Shown here: piece by piece, positions 1 through 9,600 of the stretch
Position numbering within the stretch: position 1 is the stretch's first letter
Layout of the letters: each line of letters opens with the position of its first letter
From: Cyanosarcina radialis HA8281-LM2
GTDB taxonomy: Bacteria; Cyanobacteriota; Cyanobacteriia; Cyanobacteriales; CCAP-1448
Length of the DNA stretch: 64,000 bases
NCBI GenBank assembly: GCA_019359615.1
Contig: JAHHHA010000028.1
Location: 19,626-83,625 of the forward strand
Direction of reading: 5' to 3'
Notes under the pieces: generated by a model
Database searches by the model: none
Told to the model about the DNA's origin: nothing
The model's input: the letters and a program-made list of their open reading frames with translations, nothing else
Made by a program: the position numbers and the translations under genes

Positions 1-2
1 CG

Positions 3-1235
3 GGAGACACGGTAAGAATTCACTTCCGCAACAAGCTCTCTGAACCTACAAATCTTCACTATCACGGCTTGCACGTCACCCCGACTGGCAAGGGCGATAA
101 TGCCTTTTTGAGCATCCCGCCGAACGAACGCCTAACCTACGAATTCAAGATTCCAACAAATCATCCTGCTGGAACCTTTTGGTATCACCCCCACCATCAC
201 GGCCATGTGGCCGAACAAGTGTTTGGTGGATTAGCAGGTTTGTTTATCGTCCGAGGAGATTTAGATGAAATCCCGGAGGTGAAAGCGGCCCGGGAACAGT
301 TTTTGGTTCTTCAAGATTTCGCTCTCAATGCCGACGGACGGATCGAGCCTCCTAACCATATGGCTATGATGATGGGGCGCGAAGGCTCGTTGGTGACGGC
401 CAACGGACAGGTTAATCCCACTTTGGCGATCGCTTCTGGTGGTTTATTGCGCTTGCGGCTGCTGAACGCTTCCCCATCCCGTTTTTATCGGTTGGCTTTA
501 GAAGACCATCCCCTCTATCTGATTGCCAGCGATGGCGGCGCGATCGCACAACCCGTCGAACTCCGCGAACTGCTGCTGACACCTGGGGAACGGGCTGAAG
601 TGTTGGTGAAAGGCGATCGCCCTGCCGGACAATACCGCCTGTTGAATCTCCCCTACGATCGAGGTGGCATGGGCATGATGGGTAACGAGGGGATGATGCC
701 AGGTATGGGTGGTATGAGGCACAACCAAGGCAGTCAATCCCCACAGCCGTTAGCAACCTTGACCTATCGAGAGTCTACCACCTCCCTACCGTTACCTAAA
801 AAGCTAATGGCAGTGGAATCGTTACCCAAGCCTGGTAATACTCGCCGGATTGAACTATCAATGGCGATGGCAATGGGCACCGGGATGGTATTTCTCTTCA
901 ACGGCCAAACCTTCGATCCGCAACGGATTGATGCCAGCGTGTCACTTGGCACTGTAGAAGACTGGGAATTGGTCAATGCCGATCCCGATCGCATGGATCA
1001 CCCATTCCACCTACATATCAATCCCTTTCAGGTGATTTCTCGCAACGGACAACCAGAACCTTACCCAGCCTGGAAAGATACGGTGTTAGTCAAAGGTGGG
1101 GAAACCGTTCGGATTCGGGTTCCGTTCAGAGACTTTACCGGAAAAACCGTGTATCATTGCCACGTTCTCGACCACGAAGATTTGGGCATGATGGGTACGC
1201 TGGAGATTGGCACTCGATCGGGAAGACCGAGTTAA
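3..1235 (+). CDS. multicopper oxidase (5' end outside window)
   Basis: Laccase/CopA-type multicopper oxidase that probably oxidises Cu(I) or other substrates in the periplasm while reducing O2. The open frame runs into the window start, so the N-terminus is missing and the TTG at 69 is internal. All four copper-ligand motifs are visible: HYHGLH at about 57-74, WYHPHHHGH near 180, HPFHLH near 998, and YHCHVLDHEDLGM near the C-terminus. The HCH-x3-H-x4-M order is that of a type-1 site with axial Met. A Met-rich insertion (GGMGMMGNEGMMPGMGGM) at about 664-720 resembles the Met-rich segments of CueO-like cuprous oxidases. The stop overlaps the convergent membrane-protein gene by 4 bp. It fits the copper-resistance setting of the neighbouring genes; the exact substrate is inferred. 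Confidence 0.93.
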   Translation, partial: GDTVRIHFRNKLSEPTNLHYHGLHVTPTGKGDNAFLSIPPNERLTYEFKIPTNHPAGTFWYHPHHHGHVAEQVFGGLAGLFIVRGDLDEIPEVKAAREQFLVLQDFALNADGRIEPPNHMAMMMGREGSLVTANGQVNPTLAIASGGLLRLRLLNASPSRFYRLALEDHPLYLIASDGGAIAQPVELRELLLTPGERAEVLVKGDRPAGQYRLLNLPYDRGGMGMMGNEGMMPGMGGMRHNQGSQSPQPLATLTYRESTTSLPLPKKLMAVESLPKPGNTRRIELSMAMAMGTGMVFLFNGQTFDPQRIDASVSLGTVEDWELVNADPDRMDHPFHLHINPFQVISRNGQPEPYPAWKDTVLVKGGETVRIRVPFRDFTGKTVYHCHVLDHEDLGMMGTLEIGTRSGRPS

Positions 1236-1750
1236 TGGCTCAAATTGCCCCAGCGGTTAGGTCTGGTACTAGAAAGCTGGCGTTTAACGAACCAGAGGAT
1301 GAGGGGTGGTAGCAACAACCACTGAAGCAGCGGCGTTAATCCCGTCCCCGCAATCGGCAGTGTCGGCATGAGATTGTTATATTGCCAACGGTTCCAGATT
1401 TCAGTAGCTAAAAATTCAAAGGTTGCAGTGATGACAATGCCTACCAAAATAAAGATAGCCATTTGCCACAGGCTTGGCTGGCGGAACCACTGGCGAGATC
1501 TCGATCGGGCGGCGACTGCCCAAAAAGCAGCGATCGAAATTCCTATATCTCCTACAGTGGCCACCGTGCAGTTTTGAATCACATTTAAGCAAGAGAAATC
1601 GGGTGGAATCTGATAAAACAACATTTGCTGGATCTCCCAAAAGAAGTTCAGCAAAAAAGAGAAAACAGCGATGTTCCACTCTGGTAAGTTTAACCACTGA
1701 CTGAGACGAAAGGTGCTGAAGTGAGGCATAGGACAATCGGTTACTTTCAT
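1232..1750 (-). CDS. conserved hypothetical membrane protein
   Basis: Unrecognised 172-residue integral membrane protein with about four hydrophobic helices: NIAVFSFLLNFFWEIQQ near residue 30, a segment at 65-85, MAIFILVGIVITATFEFLA near 100-118, and LLQWLLLPPLILWFV near the C-terminus. The conserved-looking FFWEIQQ and EIWNRWQYN patches lie at helix ends. Its ATG overlaps the TGA of the upstream methyltransferase (ATGA), so the two are probably translationally coupled and transcribed leftwards together. It converges on the multicopper oxidase. No function can be assigned. Confidence 0.7.
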   Translation of the reverse strand: MKVTDCPMPHFSTFRLSQWLNLPEWNIAVFSFLLNFFWEIQQMLFYQIPPDFSCLNVIQNCTVATVGDIGISIAAFWAVAARSRSRQWFRQPSLWQMAIFILVGIVITATFEFLATEIWNRWQYNNLMPTLPIAGTGLTPLLQWLLLPPLILWFVKRQLSSTRPNRWGNLSH

Positions 1751-2349
1751 TTGGTGGCGATCGCGCAGAACCCCTGCTCTGTTTCTACCAAATGTACCTC
1801 AGTAAATCCGGCAGCCGCGATCGTTTCAGGCAATCCAGTCCTTGACTGCCCAGACTGACGAGTAAACCCAAGTGCCATCCTGCCACCCACCTTCATCACC
1901 CGTCGCATTTCTCGCAGTCCGACGATCGCATCCGACCAAACTTGCATGGAGTTAATCGCCAAGGCTTTATCGAACGTGTCGTCAGCAAAGGGCAATGCTT
2001 CCACCGAGCCATAGTGGAGTTGCACCGAGCCTGCCTCGATCGCTTTGGCATTTCGCGCTCTAGCTTGCTCGACCATTTCCTGGGAAGCGTCAACGCCTGC
2101 TACATAACCAGTTGGCATCATCGCCGCCAGAATTTCAATGCTGACTCCAGGGCCGAACCCAACTTCTAGCACTGTTTCATCTGGCCGAACGTCAAGCAGA
2201 TCGATCGCCCAGCTAATAAAATCGCGCTTCGTGCGGGCTAATATGAAACCTCCTAACCGCCCCAGTAGACTCTTGGGTCGTCCAAACATTTGCATCAGAA
2301 GACTGTCTGCAATACCTGAACGTTTTTGTTCTTGCCGATCGTCGTGCAT
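1747..2349 (-). CDS. class I SAM-dependent methyltransferase
   Basis: About 200 residues. The Rossmann methyltransferase motif I is VLEVGFGPG at about residue 50. The acidic end of strand 2 follows (AGVDASQEMVEQA), then the GSVEALPFADDTFD and RVMKVGGRMALGF motifs typical of the UbiE/Methyltransf_11 group. An upstream TTG at 2382 is open in frame, but the ATG at 2349 has a purine-rich GAGGG upstream and is preferred. The 3' end overlaps the start of the membrane-protein gene by ATGA. The substrate cannot be read from sequence; there is no arsenite-methyltransferase Cys triad. Confidence 0.82.
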   Translation of the reverse strand: MHDDRQEQKRSGIADSLLMQMFGRPKSLLGRLGGFILARTKRDFISWAIDLLDVRPDETVLEVGFGPGVSIEILAAMMPTGYVAGVDASQEMVEQARARNAKAIEAGSVQLHYGSVEALPFADDTFDKALAINSMQVWSDAIVGLREMRRVMKVGGRMALGFTRQSGQSRTGLPETIAAAGFTEVHLVETEQGFCAIATK

Positions 2350-2600
2350 CGTCTCGACCCTCTTTTTAACAAACGTTGCCAACTGTTTTGCGACTCATCA
2401 AAGGCTCGATCGAGCGGTCTTGGAACTGTCGATTAACATCACGCTTCTCAGACAATGGCAATTGTTTCGATCGTTATCTACTATCTTGAGAAGCAATTTT
2501 GGGATTGACACTTAGCAGGCAACGGCTCGTGCAACGCTATCGACACAACTAAATAGGCGGACAAAAATATTGGTGAGGGCAGGGCGGGTTTTGTTGGGCA
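2350..2600. other. intergenic, nothing recognised
   Basis: This stretch between the methyltransferase and the flavodoxin has no plausible ORF and no clear inverted repeat. It must contain the leftward promoter for the methyltransferase pair, but I cannot place one. Confidence 0.4.
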
Positions 2601-3125
2601 TTAAATCCTTGTTATGCCGAACTCCTGTTTTAGTTGGGCAACCCAGGCTTTAATCCGTTCTTCTGTCAAGTCAGATTGGTTATCTTCATCGAGTGCTAAA
2701 CCTACAAACTTACCATTACGCACTGCTTTAGACTCACTAAAATCATAGCCATCGGTAGACCAGTAGCCTACAGTTTCACCACCTAACTCTGAAATTTTTT
2801 CTTCTAAAGTCCCCATGGCATCTTGGAAGGAGTCCGCGTAACCATTCCGATCTCCCTCGCCAAAATAAGCAACTTTCTTGCCGCTGAAATCAATATTATT
2901 TAGTTCGTCCTCATAGAAACTATCCCAATCTTCTTGAAGTTGACCGATATTCCAAGTGGGGCATCCAATAATAATTTTGTCGTACCGATCGAAGTCACTC
3001 GGTTCGACTTTGGAAATATCATAAGCCTCTACTATACTCTCACCCCCAAACTCCTTCTGAATCATTTCACCCGCAGTTTGGGTATAGCCTGTTTGAGTTC
3101 CATAAAATAAACCAATTTTAGACAT
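2601..3125 (-). CDS. isiB: long-chain flavodoxin
   Basis: A 174-residue FMN electron carrier that replaces ferredoxin under iron limitation in cyanobacteria. The N-terminal FMN phosphate loop is present (IGLFYGTQTGYTQTA), as are the PTWNIGQLQEDW segment with its stacking Trp and the long-chain insertion YWSTDGYDFSESKA. The length matches cyanobacterial IsiB/FldA. The YFGEGDRNGYADSF motif has R-N where the common form is GDQ-x-GY, a minor change. The start ATG at 3125 is the first Met of the fold. It is divergent from the SbnA-like gene, and a possible Fur-like site lies at about 3160. Confidence 0.95.
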   Translation of the reverse strand: MSKIGLFYGTQTGYTQTAGEMIQKEFGGESIVEAYDISKVEPSDFDRYDKIIIGCPTWNIGQLQEDWDSFYEDELNNIDFSGKKVAYFGEGDRNGYADSFQDAMGTLEEKISELGGETVGYWSTDGYDFSESKAVRNGKFVGLALDEDNQSDLTEERIKAWVAQLKQEFGITRI

Positions 3126-3159
3126 AATTTATTTGGTCAATACTAAACGATCGATCTAA

Positions 3160-3175
3160 GATAATCAATCATTCT
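3160..3175 (-). promoter_or_regulatory. possible Fur-like box before flavodoxin
   Basis: On the minus strand AGAATGATTGATTATC resembles part of the GATAAT-hexamer Fur box and lies about 35-50 bases upstream of the flavodoxin start. isiB genes are commonly iron-regulated. The match is partial, so this is a weak call. Confidence 0.25.
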
Positions 3176-3233
3176 ATAGTTACACCTCTAGCCCAAGAAA
3201 GAGGTATAATTTCTTCCTTCAGATGTAGACAAA

Positions 3234-3250
3234 TTTCATCCTGCTTTCAT
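3234..3250 (+). promoter_or_regulatory. TTTCAT-N5-TTTCAT direct repeat (distal)
   Basis: Two perfect TTTCAT hexamers are separated by five bases (11-bp period). This is the spacing of OmpR/PhoB-type response-regulator sites, and I recall similar TTTCAT repeats for the copper regulator CopR of Synechocystis. It lies 217 bases before the SbnA-like gene. Confidence 0.5.
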
Positions 3251-3322
3251 CTCGATCGCCAAACTAAAAATAACGATTAAGCCTGGATAATCTCGAAACA
3301 TTTTAGGTGAATCATATGGCGA

Positions 3323-3370
3323 TTTCATACCGATTTCATTTCTCTACGGCAAGCTGAAGCTGTAAAGAAT
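3323..3370 (+). promoter_or_regulatory. TTTCAT-N5-TTTCAT promoter of the SbnA-like gene
   Basis: TTTCAT repeats at 3323-3328 and 3334-3339 are followed 23 bases later by TAAAGAAT (3363-3370), a plausible -10. The whole block (CGGCAAGCTGAAG, TGTAAAGAATTCTGG and a following inverted repeat) is repeated with the same spacing at 5921-5990. It is therefore probably an activator-dependent promoter with the repeats in the -35 region. Confidence 0.55.
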
Positions 3371-3466
3371 TCTGGCGTTTTTTAAACCAGAAACTAGGGT
3401 GAAATTTACAGCGGTCGATCGCTTTCACCAGGACTAATTGTTGTCAATTTTGCAGGATATCAATTA

Positions 3467-4543
3467 ATGCTTCAAGTTTTTAAAACGGCTCTGAAATCGC
3501 CTCTGGCTAACGATCTAACTGAGGCAATCGGACAAGTCCCGATCGTGCGCCTCAATCGCTTAAGCGAACTTTGTCAGCATTACGAATTTTATCTCAAGTT
3601 AGAATCTTGTAACCCCGGCGGCAGCATTAAAGAGAAAAATGCCGCGTATCTGGTTCAACACGCCGAACGTACCGGACTGCTTGCTCCTGGCGGCACGATC
3701 GTTGAATCTAGTTCTGGTAATTTCGGCATTGGTTTAGCAACGATCGGTGCAGCGCGAGGCTATCGGGTGACGATCGTTGTCGATGCCAAAACTCCGCCCC
3801 CGATTCGGCGAATGCTGGCTGCCTATGGAGCAGAATTGGTAGATGTTCCCCTGAGCGCGGCAGATGCCAATGGGTCGATGCAAGTGGCGAGGATGCAAAA
3901 AGCCAAAGAACTGGCTCAAAGTATTCCTGGTGCTTGGTATCCCTGTCAACACTGCAATCCAGAAAACCCGACTGCTCACGAACAATTCACCGCGAGGGAA
4001 ATCGAACAGGCATTCGGCGGCGCACCGGATGCGATCGTCCTCGGAGTTAGTACGGCGGGACAATTAGGGGGGATTAGCCGATACTTTAAACACCGCTATC
4101 CCCAAACTCGAATTGTGGGCGTAGATGTAGCAGGTTCGGCGATTTTTGGCACGCCGCCTCACCCCTATAAAATGACAGGATTGGGGTTATCTTTTGTCCC
4201 ACCTAATTTCGATCCAATGGTACTGGATGCAGCTTATTCTGTCAGCGATCGCTTGGCTTTCTCTGTTTGTCATGCCCTGGCACGTCGAGAAGGCTTGTTG
4301 CTGGGAGGCTCGACGGGAGCAATTGCCGCCGCCGCTCTAGCTTACAGCAGGCAGCATCCCCGTCCTCTACGCCTGGTATTGTTGAACCCGGATCGGGGCG
4401 ATCGCTATCTCGAAACGGTCTACAATCAGCAATGGCTGTCCCAACAGGGAATTGAAATCTGGGAAGGAAAAGCCCTCACCGCTACAATTAACTCCCTGCA
4501 AAGCGTCCCTCTTACTCTGGTGCGACAGCAACAATCGGCATAA
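3467..4543 (+). CDS. SbnA-like PLP enzyme (cysteine synthase family)
   Basis: Fold-type II PLP enzyme of 358 residues. The PLP-lysine loop reads NPGGSIKEKNA (about 50-60), the substrate loop ESSSGNFGIG (about 80-90), and the phosphate-binding loop GGSTGAIAAA (about 285). The C-terminal NPDRGDRYLETVYNQQWL and the GTPPHPYKMTGLGLSFVPP segment resemble SbnA, which joins O-phosphoserine and glutamate en route to 2,3-diaminopropionate, more than CysK. No SbnB-like dehydrogenase is nearby. It is transcribed with the exporter gene 3 bp downstream, under a direct-repeat promoter shared with other metal genes. I infer that it makes an amino-acid-derived metabolite that is exported. An ordinary cysteine synthase is the alternative. 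Confidence 0.8.
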   Translation: MLQVFKTALKSPLANDLTEAIGQVPIVRLNRLSELCQHYEFYLKLESCNPGGSIKEKNAAYLVQHAERTGLLAPGGTIVESSSGNFGIGLATIGAARGYRVTIVVDAKTPPPIRRMLAAYGAELVDVPLSAADANGSMQVARMQKAKELAQSIPGAWYPCQHCNPENPTAHEQFTAREIEQAFGGAPDAIVLGVSTAGQLGGISRYFKHRYPQTRIVGVDVAGSAIFGTPPHPYKMTGLGLSFVPPNFDPMVLDAAYSVSDRLAFSVCHALARREGLLLGGSTGAIAAAALAYSRQHPRPLRLVLLNPDRGDRYLETVYNQQWLSQQGIEIWEGKALTATINSLQSVPLTLVRQQQSA

Positions 4544-4546
4544 ACA

Positions 4547-5863
4547 ATGACCTTAAATGGTTCTCAAAATCCCTCGAAAATCGGTCTGCTAGATTTGTGG
4601 CGGCAATTTATTCCCCTCTCCCTCAGCGATGCGGCCATGGCTTTTGGCGATCCGATGATGACCGCTGCCCTAGCTCATTTACCCGACGCTAGAGTAAATT
4701 TGGCAGCCGTAGGTGTTGCCAAAGCCCTCGCGGTCTTTTTTGAAAGTCCGATTATTATGATTCTGCACGCCTCAAATGCTCTGGCACCAACAGCGCGATC
4801 GCGTCGTGCTTTGTGGAGATTTACGCTATTAGCAGGGGGCGGATTGAGTGCGCTACTGCTGCTGCTGACTCTGCCGTTGATGTTCGCCGCGCTGGGGGGG
4901 ACGCTGTTGGGAATTCCACCCCAATTGCGGCAGACGGTGCAGACGGTGTTGGCGTTAATGTTTCTTTGGCCGTTGGCGATCGCGTGGCGGCGTTATTTTC
5001 AAGGGTTGCTCATCCACACAGGTCATTCCCAAGCCGTGGCTGCTGCTAGCATCGCTCGTCTGGCGATCGTGGCACTGGTTTTAATCGTCGGGTTTGCTGT
5101 ACGGATGTCCGGCGCACTGCTGGCGGGGACTGCTCTGATGGCTGGAGTTATTTTAGAGGCGCTGGTTGTAACCATTGCAGCGCGGCAGTTGGGAGCTACT
5201 CGGCCGCCTCTACCAACTGATTCTCGCTCAAAGCTACCCACCAATCTCAAAAGCGTGTGGAATTTCTACTGGCCTTTAGCCTCTTCGATGCTGGTAGTCT
5301 GGGGTGGACGTGCCGTTTTGGTGGGGATTATCGCCCGCGCCATCGACGCAAGTATTGCATTGGCGGCTTGGCCTGCGGCTTGGGGATTAGTTTTGGTGAT
5401 TGCCAACGCGACTCGGATGGTGCAGCAGGTGATTATTAAAAATCGAGGTGGGGTGAGCGATCGCTTATTAATTGCATTTGCCCTCAGTGTGGGTGGGTTT
5501 TGTTCGCTACTGTTGCTGCTAGGTAGTACTACTCCATCTGGGTTGCAGGTCGTGCAGAGTTTTATCGGCAACGATTTGGCTCTGGTTGAGAGTATCCGTC
5601 CCGTGTTGTTGTTGTGCGCGTTTGTGCCGCTCCTGGTGGCGGTACAAAATGCTATTCAGGGTTTTTTAGTGGGGTCAGGTCAAACCAGAGGTGTCAATTA
5701 TGCTACTTGGATTGGCACGACTATTTTGTTGCTGGTTGCGTTTAGTGCCGTTCAGCTTGGGGCATCCGGTGCGATCGCTGCGGCGATCGCGATGATAGCT
5801 GCTTTAGCAATAGAAGTATTATGTTTGGGTTTCAATTTCTACCAGAGCGTTAACCATCGCTAA
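4547..5863 (+). CDS. MATE/ANK-like multidrug or metabolite exporter
   Basis: Polytopic membrane protein of 438 residues with about 12 hydrophobic helices. It begins LLDLWRQFIPLSLSDAAMAFGDPMM, the type of N-terminus seen in MATE-superfamily proteins related to ANKH. It starts three bases after the SbnA-like stop with no separate promoter, so the two are almost certainly co-expressed. Coupling to a biosynthetic enzyme suggests export of its product. The transported substrate is unknown and the family call is by general resemblance. Confidence 0.75.
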   Translation: MTLNGSQNPSKIGLLDLWRQFIPLSLSDAAMAFGDPMMTAALAHLPDARVNLAAVGVAKALAVFFESPIIMILHASNALAPTARSRRALWRFTLLAGGGLSALLLLLTLPLMFAALGGTLLGIPPQLRQTVQTVLALMFLWPLAIAWRRYFQGLLIHTGHSQAVAAASIARLAIVALVLIVGFAVRMSGALLAGTALMAGVILEALVVTIAARQLGATRPPLPTDSRSKLPTNLKSVWNFYWPLASSMLVVWGGRAVLVGIIARAIDASIALAAWPAAWGLVLVIANATRMVQQVIIKNRGGVSDRLLIAFALSVGGFCSLLLLLGSTTPSGLQVVQSFIGNDLALVESIRPVLLLCAFVPLLVAVQNAIQGFLVGSGQTRGVNYATWIGTTILLLVAFSAVQLGASGAIAAAIAMIAALAIEVLCLGFNFYQSVNHR

Positions 5864-5920
5864 TTCAAAGCTAGAATCCCCTTCCAGATCGCCACCCGAA
5901 ATGGAGATGTAGTAGTTTAA

Positions 5921-5990
5921 TTTCACGTTAGTTTCATTTCCCTGCGGCAAGCTGAAGATGTAAAGAATTCTGGGGTTACTCAACCCAGAA
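5921..5990 (+). promoter_or_regulatory. second copy of the TTTCAT-type promoter
   Basis: TTTCAC at 5921-5926 and TTTCAT at 5932-5937 are five bases apart, with TAAAGAAT at 5961-5968, again 23 bases after the second hexamer. The CGGCAAGCTGAAG and TGTAAAGAATTCTGG blocks match those at 3343-3376. A TTCTGGG/CCCAGAA inverted repeat follows and may form a leader hairpin. It drives the repeat-peptide gene. Confidence 0.55.
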
Positions 5991-6028
5991 ATTCGATCGA
6001 ATTATTTAGCAATTATCGGAGGGAAGAT

Positions 6029-6445
6029 ATGAAACGCCTGCGTTTTTCTCAATTTTTTGGCGGAGGAGCGATCGTAGCAGGTTTAGCAATTTTGCCCCTG
6101 GCTTTACCTGCAACTGCTAGCAATATTCCCAGTGCCAACAACTACCAAATCGGTCGTCATGGGATGCCCAAGCTAAGTTCGATGAATCACATTCGACTAA
6201 CCCAATCGACATCAAACGAGGGTATCGGTGGCGGCACAAACAGCACGGGGGGCGATAAATACCAAGGGATGAGCGATTACCAAATCGGTCGTCACGGCTT
6301 GCCAGAGTCAAGTTCGATGAATCCCGTTCGATCGACTCAATCGACATCAAATGATGGCATAGGTGGCGGCACAAACAGCACGGAAAACGACAAATATCAA
6401 GGTACGAACGATTATCAAAGAGGTCGTCATGGAATGTCGCAGTAG
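6029..6445 (+). CDS. secreted repeat protein with GRHGM/L motifs
   Basis: Unrecognised 138-residue protein. A Sec signal peptide is clear (MKRLRF, hydrophobic core to about residue 27, cleavage after ATA-S). The mature part is about two and a half tandem copies of a 48-residue unit: YQIGRHGMP, then SSMN, R-x-TQSTSN-x-GIGGGTNST, x-DKYQG. The RHGM/RHGL box occurs three times. Low complexity, no Cys; His and Met in each box could bind copper, but that is inference. A good Shine-Dalgarno (GGAGGG) precedes the ATG. Its promoter duplicates that of the SbnA-like operon, so the two units should respond to the same signal. It might also be a peptide precursor. Confidence 0.8.
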   Translation: MKRLRFSQFFGGGAIVAGLAILPLALPATASNIPSANNYQIGRHGMPKLSSMNHIRLTQSTSNEGIGGGTNSTGGDKYQGMSDYQIGRHGLPESSSMNPVRSTQSTSNDGIGGGTNSTENDKYQGTNDYQRGRHGMSQ

Positions 6446-6586
6446 TTGAGTTCGATTCTTCATTTGGCTAAAACTCAGAATTTATGGTGTCGAGCTAATC
6501 GCTCGACATTATTTTTGAGCGTAGAAAGAGTTAGCCGATCGACGATCGCTGGGGATGGCTGCGATCACCGATCGAATCGGGGGCAA

Positions 6587-6603
6587 TTTCATCCTGATTT
6601 TAT
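6587..6603 (+). promoter_or_regulatory. TTTCAT-N5-TTTTAT repeat before the RND gene
   Basis: TTTCAT (6587-6592), CCTGA, then TTTTAT (6598-6603), 83 bases before the RND start. The left half with its flank (AATTTCATCCTG) is identical to the site at 3232. The downstream -10 is not obvious. Confidence 0.45.
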
Positions 6604-6685
6604 ATTTCCCTGCCATACTGCCTCTAAACCTGTTGAATTGACGTAGGGGTCGATCGTGGCTAGAGCGATCGAAGATTAAATTGCT

Positions 6686-9600
6686 ATGCTCAATACGATT
6701 TTGAAGTGGTCGATCGTCCAACGCTGGTTGGTGGTAATTGGGGCAATTTTGATAACGATTTTGGGAACTTACAACCTGACCCAAATGCCCCTAGATGTAT
6801 TCCCCGATTTTGCTCCACCTCAAGTCGAGATTCAAACCGAAGCGCCAGGATTGGCTCCCGAAGAAGTGGAGTCCTTGATTACGCTGCCGATCGAAAGTGC
6901 GGTGAATGGTACTCCCGGCGTGGAAACGGTGCGATCGTCCTCTGCGGTGAGTATCTCGGTGGTGAGGGTGATTTTCAATTGGGGTACGGAGGTTTATCGC
7001 GCCAGACAACTGGTGGCAGAACGATTGCAGCAAGTGCAGGAAAAGCTGCCAGCAGGTGCGGGAACGCCCCAAATCTCTCCAGTTTCCTCCCCCATCGGCA
7101 CCGTTCTGATGTATGCCTTTACCGCCAAGACTACCCCGTTGATGGACGTGCGGCGGCTGGTCGATCGAGATGTAACCAATCGGTTGCTGGCGGTTCCGGG
7201 GGTATCCCAAGTTATTGCCTATGGTGGAGACGTGCGGCAGTATCAGGTATTAGTCGATCCGGCCAAGTTGGTGGCCTTTAACGTCTCGCTGCCAGAGGTG
7301 ACGGAAGCAGCTTCAGCCGCCAACGTCAATGCTGCTGGAGGCTTCCTCACCACCCCCGATCGAGAGACGATCGTTCGGGGCGTAGGACGACTCGAATCGA
7401 TCGAGCAACTGGAGGAATCGGTGGTTACCGCTCGCAACGGCCAGCCCGTGCTGCTGCGGGATGTAGCCCGAGTGGAAGTGGGAGCGGCCTTGAAACGAGG
7501 AGATGGCAGTTTCGACGGTCAACCCGCCATTATTGTGGTCGTCAACAAGCAGCCGACGAACGACACCCCTACCGTGACGCGGGCGATCGAGCGGGCGATG
7601 GCAGAAGTTAAAGCCGGACTCCCGGAAGATGTGACGGTGACGGAAACGTTTCGCCAAGAAAACTTTATCGATGCCTCGATCGAAAACGTCATCGGTTCGT
7701 TGCGGGACGGCACGATTATCGTCTCGGTGATTTTGCTGTTGTTCCTGATGAACTGGCGCACCGCAGTCATTACCCTCAGCGCCATTCCCTTGTCGGTGCT
7801 GGTGGGAATGTTGATTTTGAATGCCTTCGGGCAGGGCATCAACACCATGACTCTGGGGGGATTGGCAGTAGCGATCGGATCGGTGGTGGACGACTCAATT
7901 GTCGATATGGAAAATGCCTACCGGGGATTGCGAAAGAATCAGCTAGCAGGCACTCCAGAGCATCCGTTTAAGATTGTCTACGACACGTCTGTAGAAGTCA
8001 GGGTCAGCGTCATCTTTTCCACCGTCATCATCGCGGTGGTCTTTGCCCCGATTTTCAGCCTCACGGGGGTCGAAGGGCGGATTTTTGCCCCCATGGGGGT
8101 GGCTTATTTAGTGTCCATCTTCGCTTCCACCTTAGTGGCCATGACCCTCTCACCGGCCTTATGCGCGATCTTGCTGGCAAATCGTCCGCTGCCCAGCGAT
8201 GAAACCTGGGTGGCAGCTTTTTCTCAGCGGCTCTATCGCCCCGCCCTCCAGTTTGCTATGAGTCGCGCCAAGGTGGTACTGGCGATCGCCGTAGGTTCGT
8301 TAGTTGCCTCTCTCATCCTATTTTCCAGCCTGGGACGGGTGTTCTTGCCAGAATTTCAAGAGCCTTCCCTGGTGAATGCTATGCTGCTCTATCCGGGTGT
8401 TTCCTTAGAGGCCACCAATCGCTCTGGGTTGGCGATGCAAGCTGCCCTCAAGGACGATCCGCGCTTTGCCACCGTGCAGTTACGAGCCGGACGAGCGCCC
8501 GGAGATGCCGATGCTGGGGGGGTGAATCTAGGGCATTTGGATGTGGAATTGAGCCAGGAAGGTTTGAAAGATCGGGAAGGATCGCTAGAAAAGCTCCGCC
8601 AAGAATTTGCTCGGATTCCGGGGATTGCGCCCAGCGTCGGCGGTTTTATTACCCATCGCATGGATGAAGTGCTATCGGGGGTACGGAGCGCGATCGCGAT
8701 TAAAATCTTCGGCCCCGATTTAGACGAACTCCGTTCGATCGGCAGCGAAGTCGAAGCGGCTATCGGCAACGTCGATGGCTTGGTCGATCTCCAACTCGAA
8801 CCCCAAGTGCCGATCCGACAGGTACAGATCGAATTCGATCGATCGGCAGCAGCCCGTTACGGTTTGACAGTAGGGCGGATCTCTGAAATTGTCGAAACGG
8901 CCATGAACGGTCGCGTCGTCTCTCAAGTGCTAGAACAACAACAACTGTTCGACCTGCTGGTTTGGTTGCAAGCTGGGGCGCGGAACAACTTGGATACTAT
9001 TCGCAACTTGCTAATCGACACCCCTACAGGTCAGAAAATTCCTCTGGCACAAGTCGCTCGGATCGATTATGGCACTGGCCCGAACACCATCAACCGAGAG
9101 AACGTATCCCGCTTAATCGTGGTATCGGCCAACGTTACCGGACGGGATTTAGGCTCCGTGGTGGCAGAAATTCAAACCAGGGTGAAGGAAGCGATCGAAC
9201 TTCCCTCTGGTTATTTCATTCAATACGGCGGGCAATTTGAGTCAGAACAGCGGGCCAGCCGTAATTTATTGGTGTTTGGCGGGTTGGCGATCGCGGTAAT
9301 TTCGATTCTGATGTACTTCGCCGTTAAATCGATCGCTGGGATGCTGATGATTATGATTAACTTACCTCTAGCTTTAGTGGGGGGCATCTTTTCGATCGCG
9401 CTAGGGGGCGGTATCGTTTCGGTGGCCTCCCTGGTCGGTTTTATTACCCTCTTTGGCGTGGCTACCCGCAACGGCTTACTGCTGGTAGACAACTACAATA
9501 CTAAATTGGCCAAAGGCATGGCACTCCGACAGGTAATTTACGAGGGTTCGATGGAGCGACTCGTAGCTATCTTGATGACGGCTTTAACCTCGGCATTAGG

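Noticed and set aside
3467..4543. Plain housekeeping cysteine synthase
   Set aside because: The C-terminal motifs and the exporter partner fit SbnA-like enzymes better, although a cysteine-synthase role is not formally excluded.
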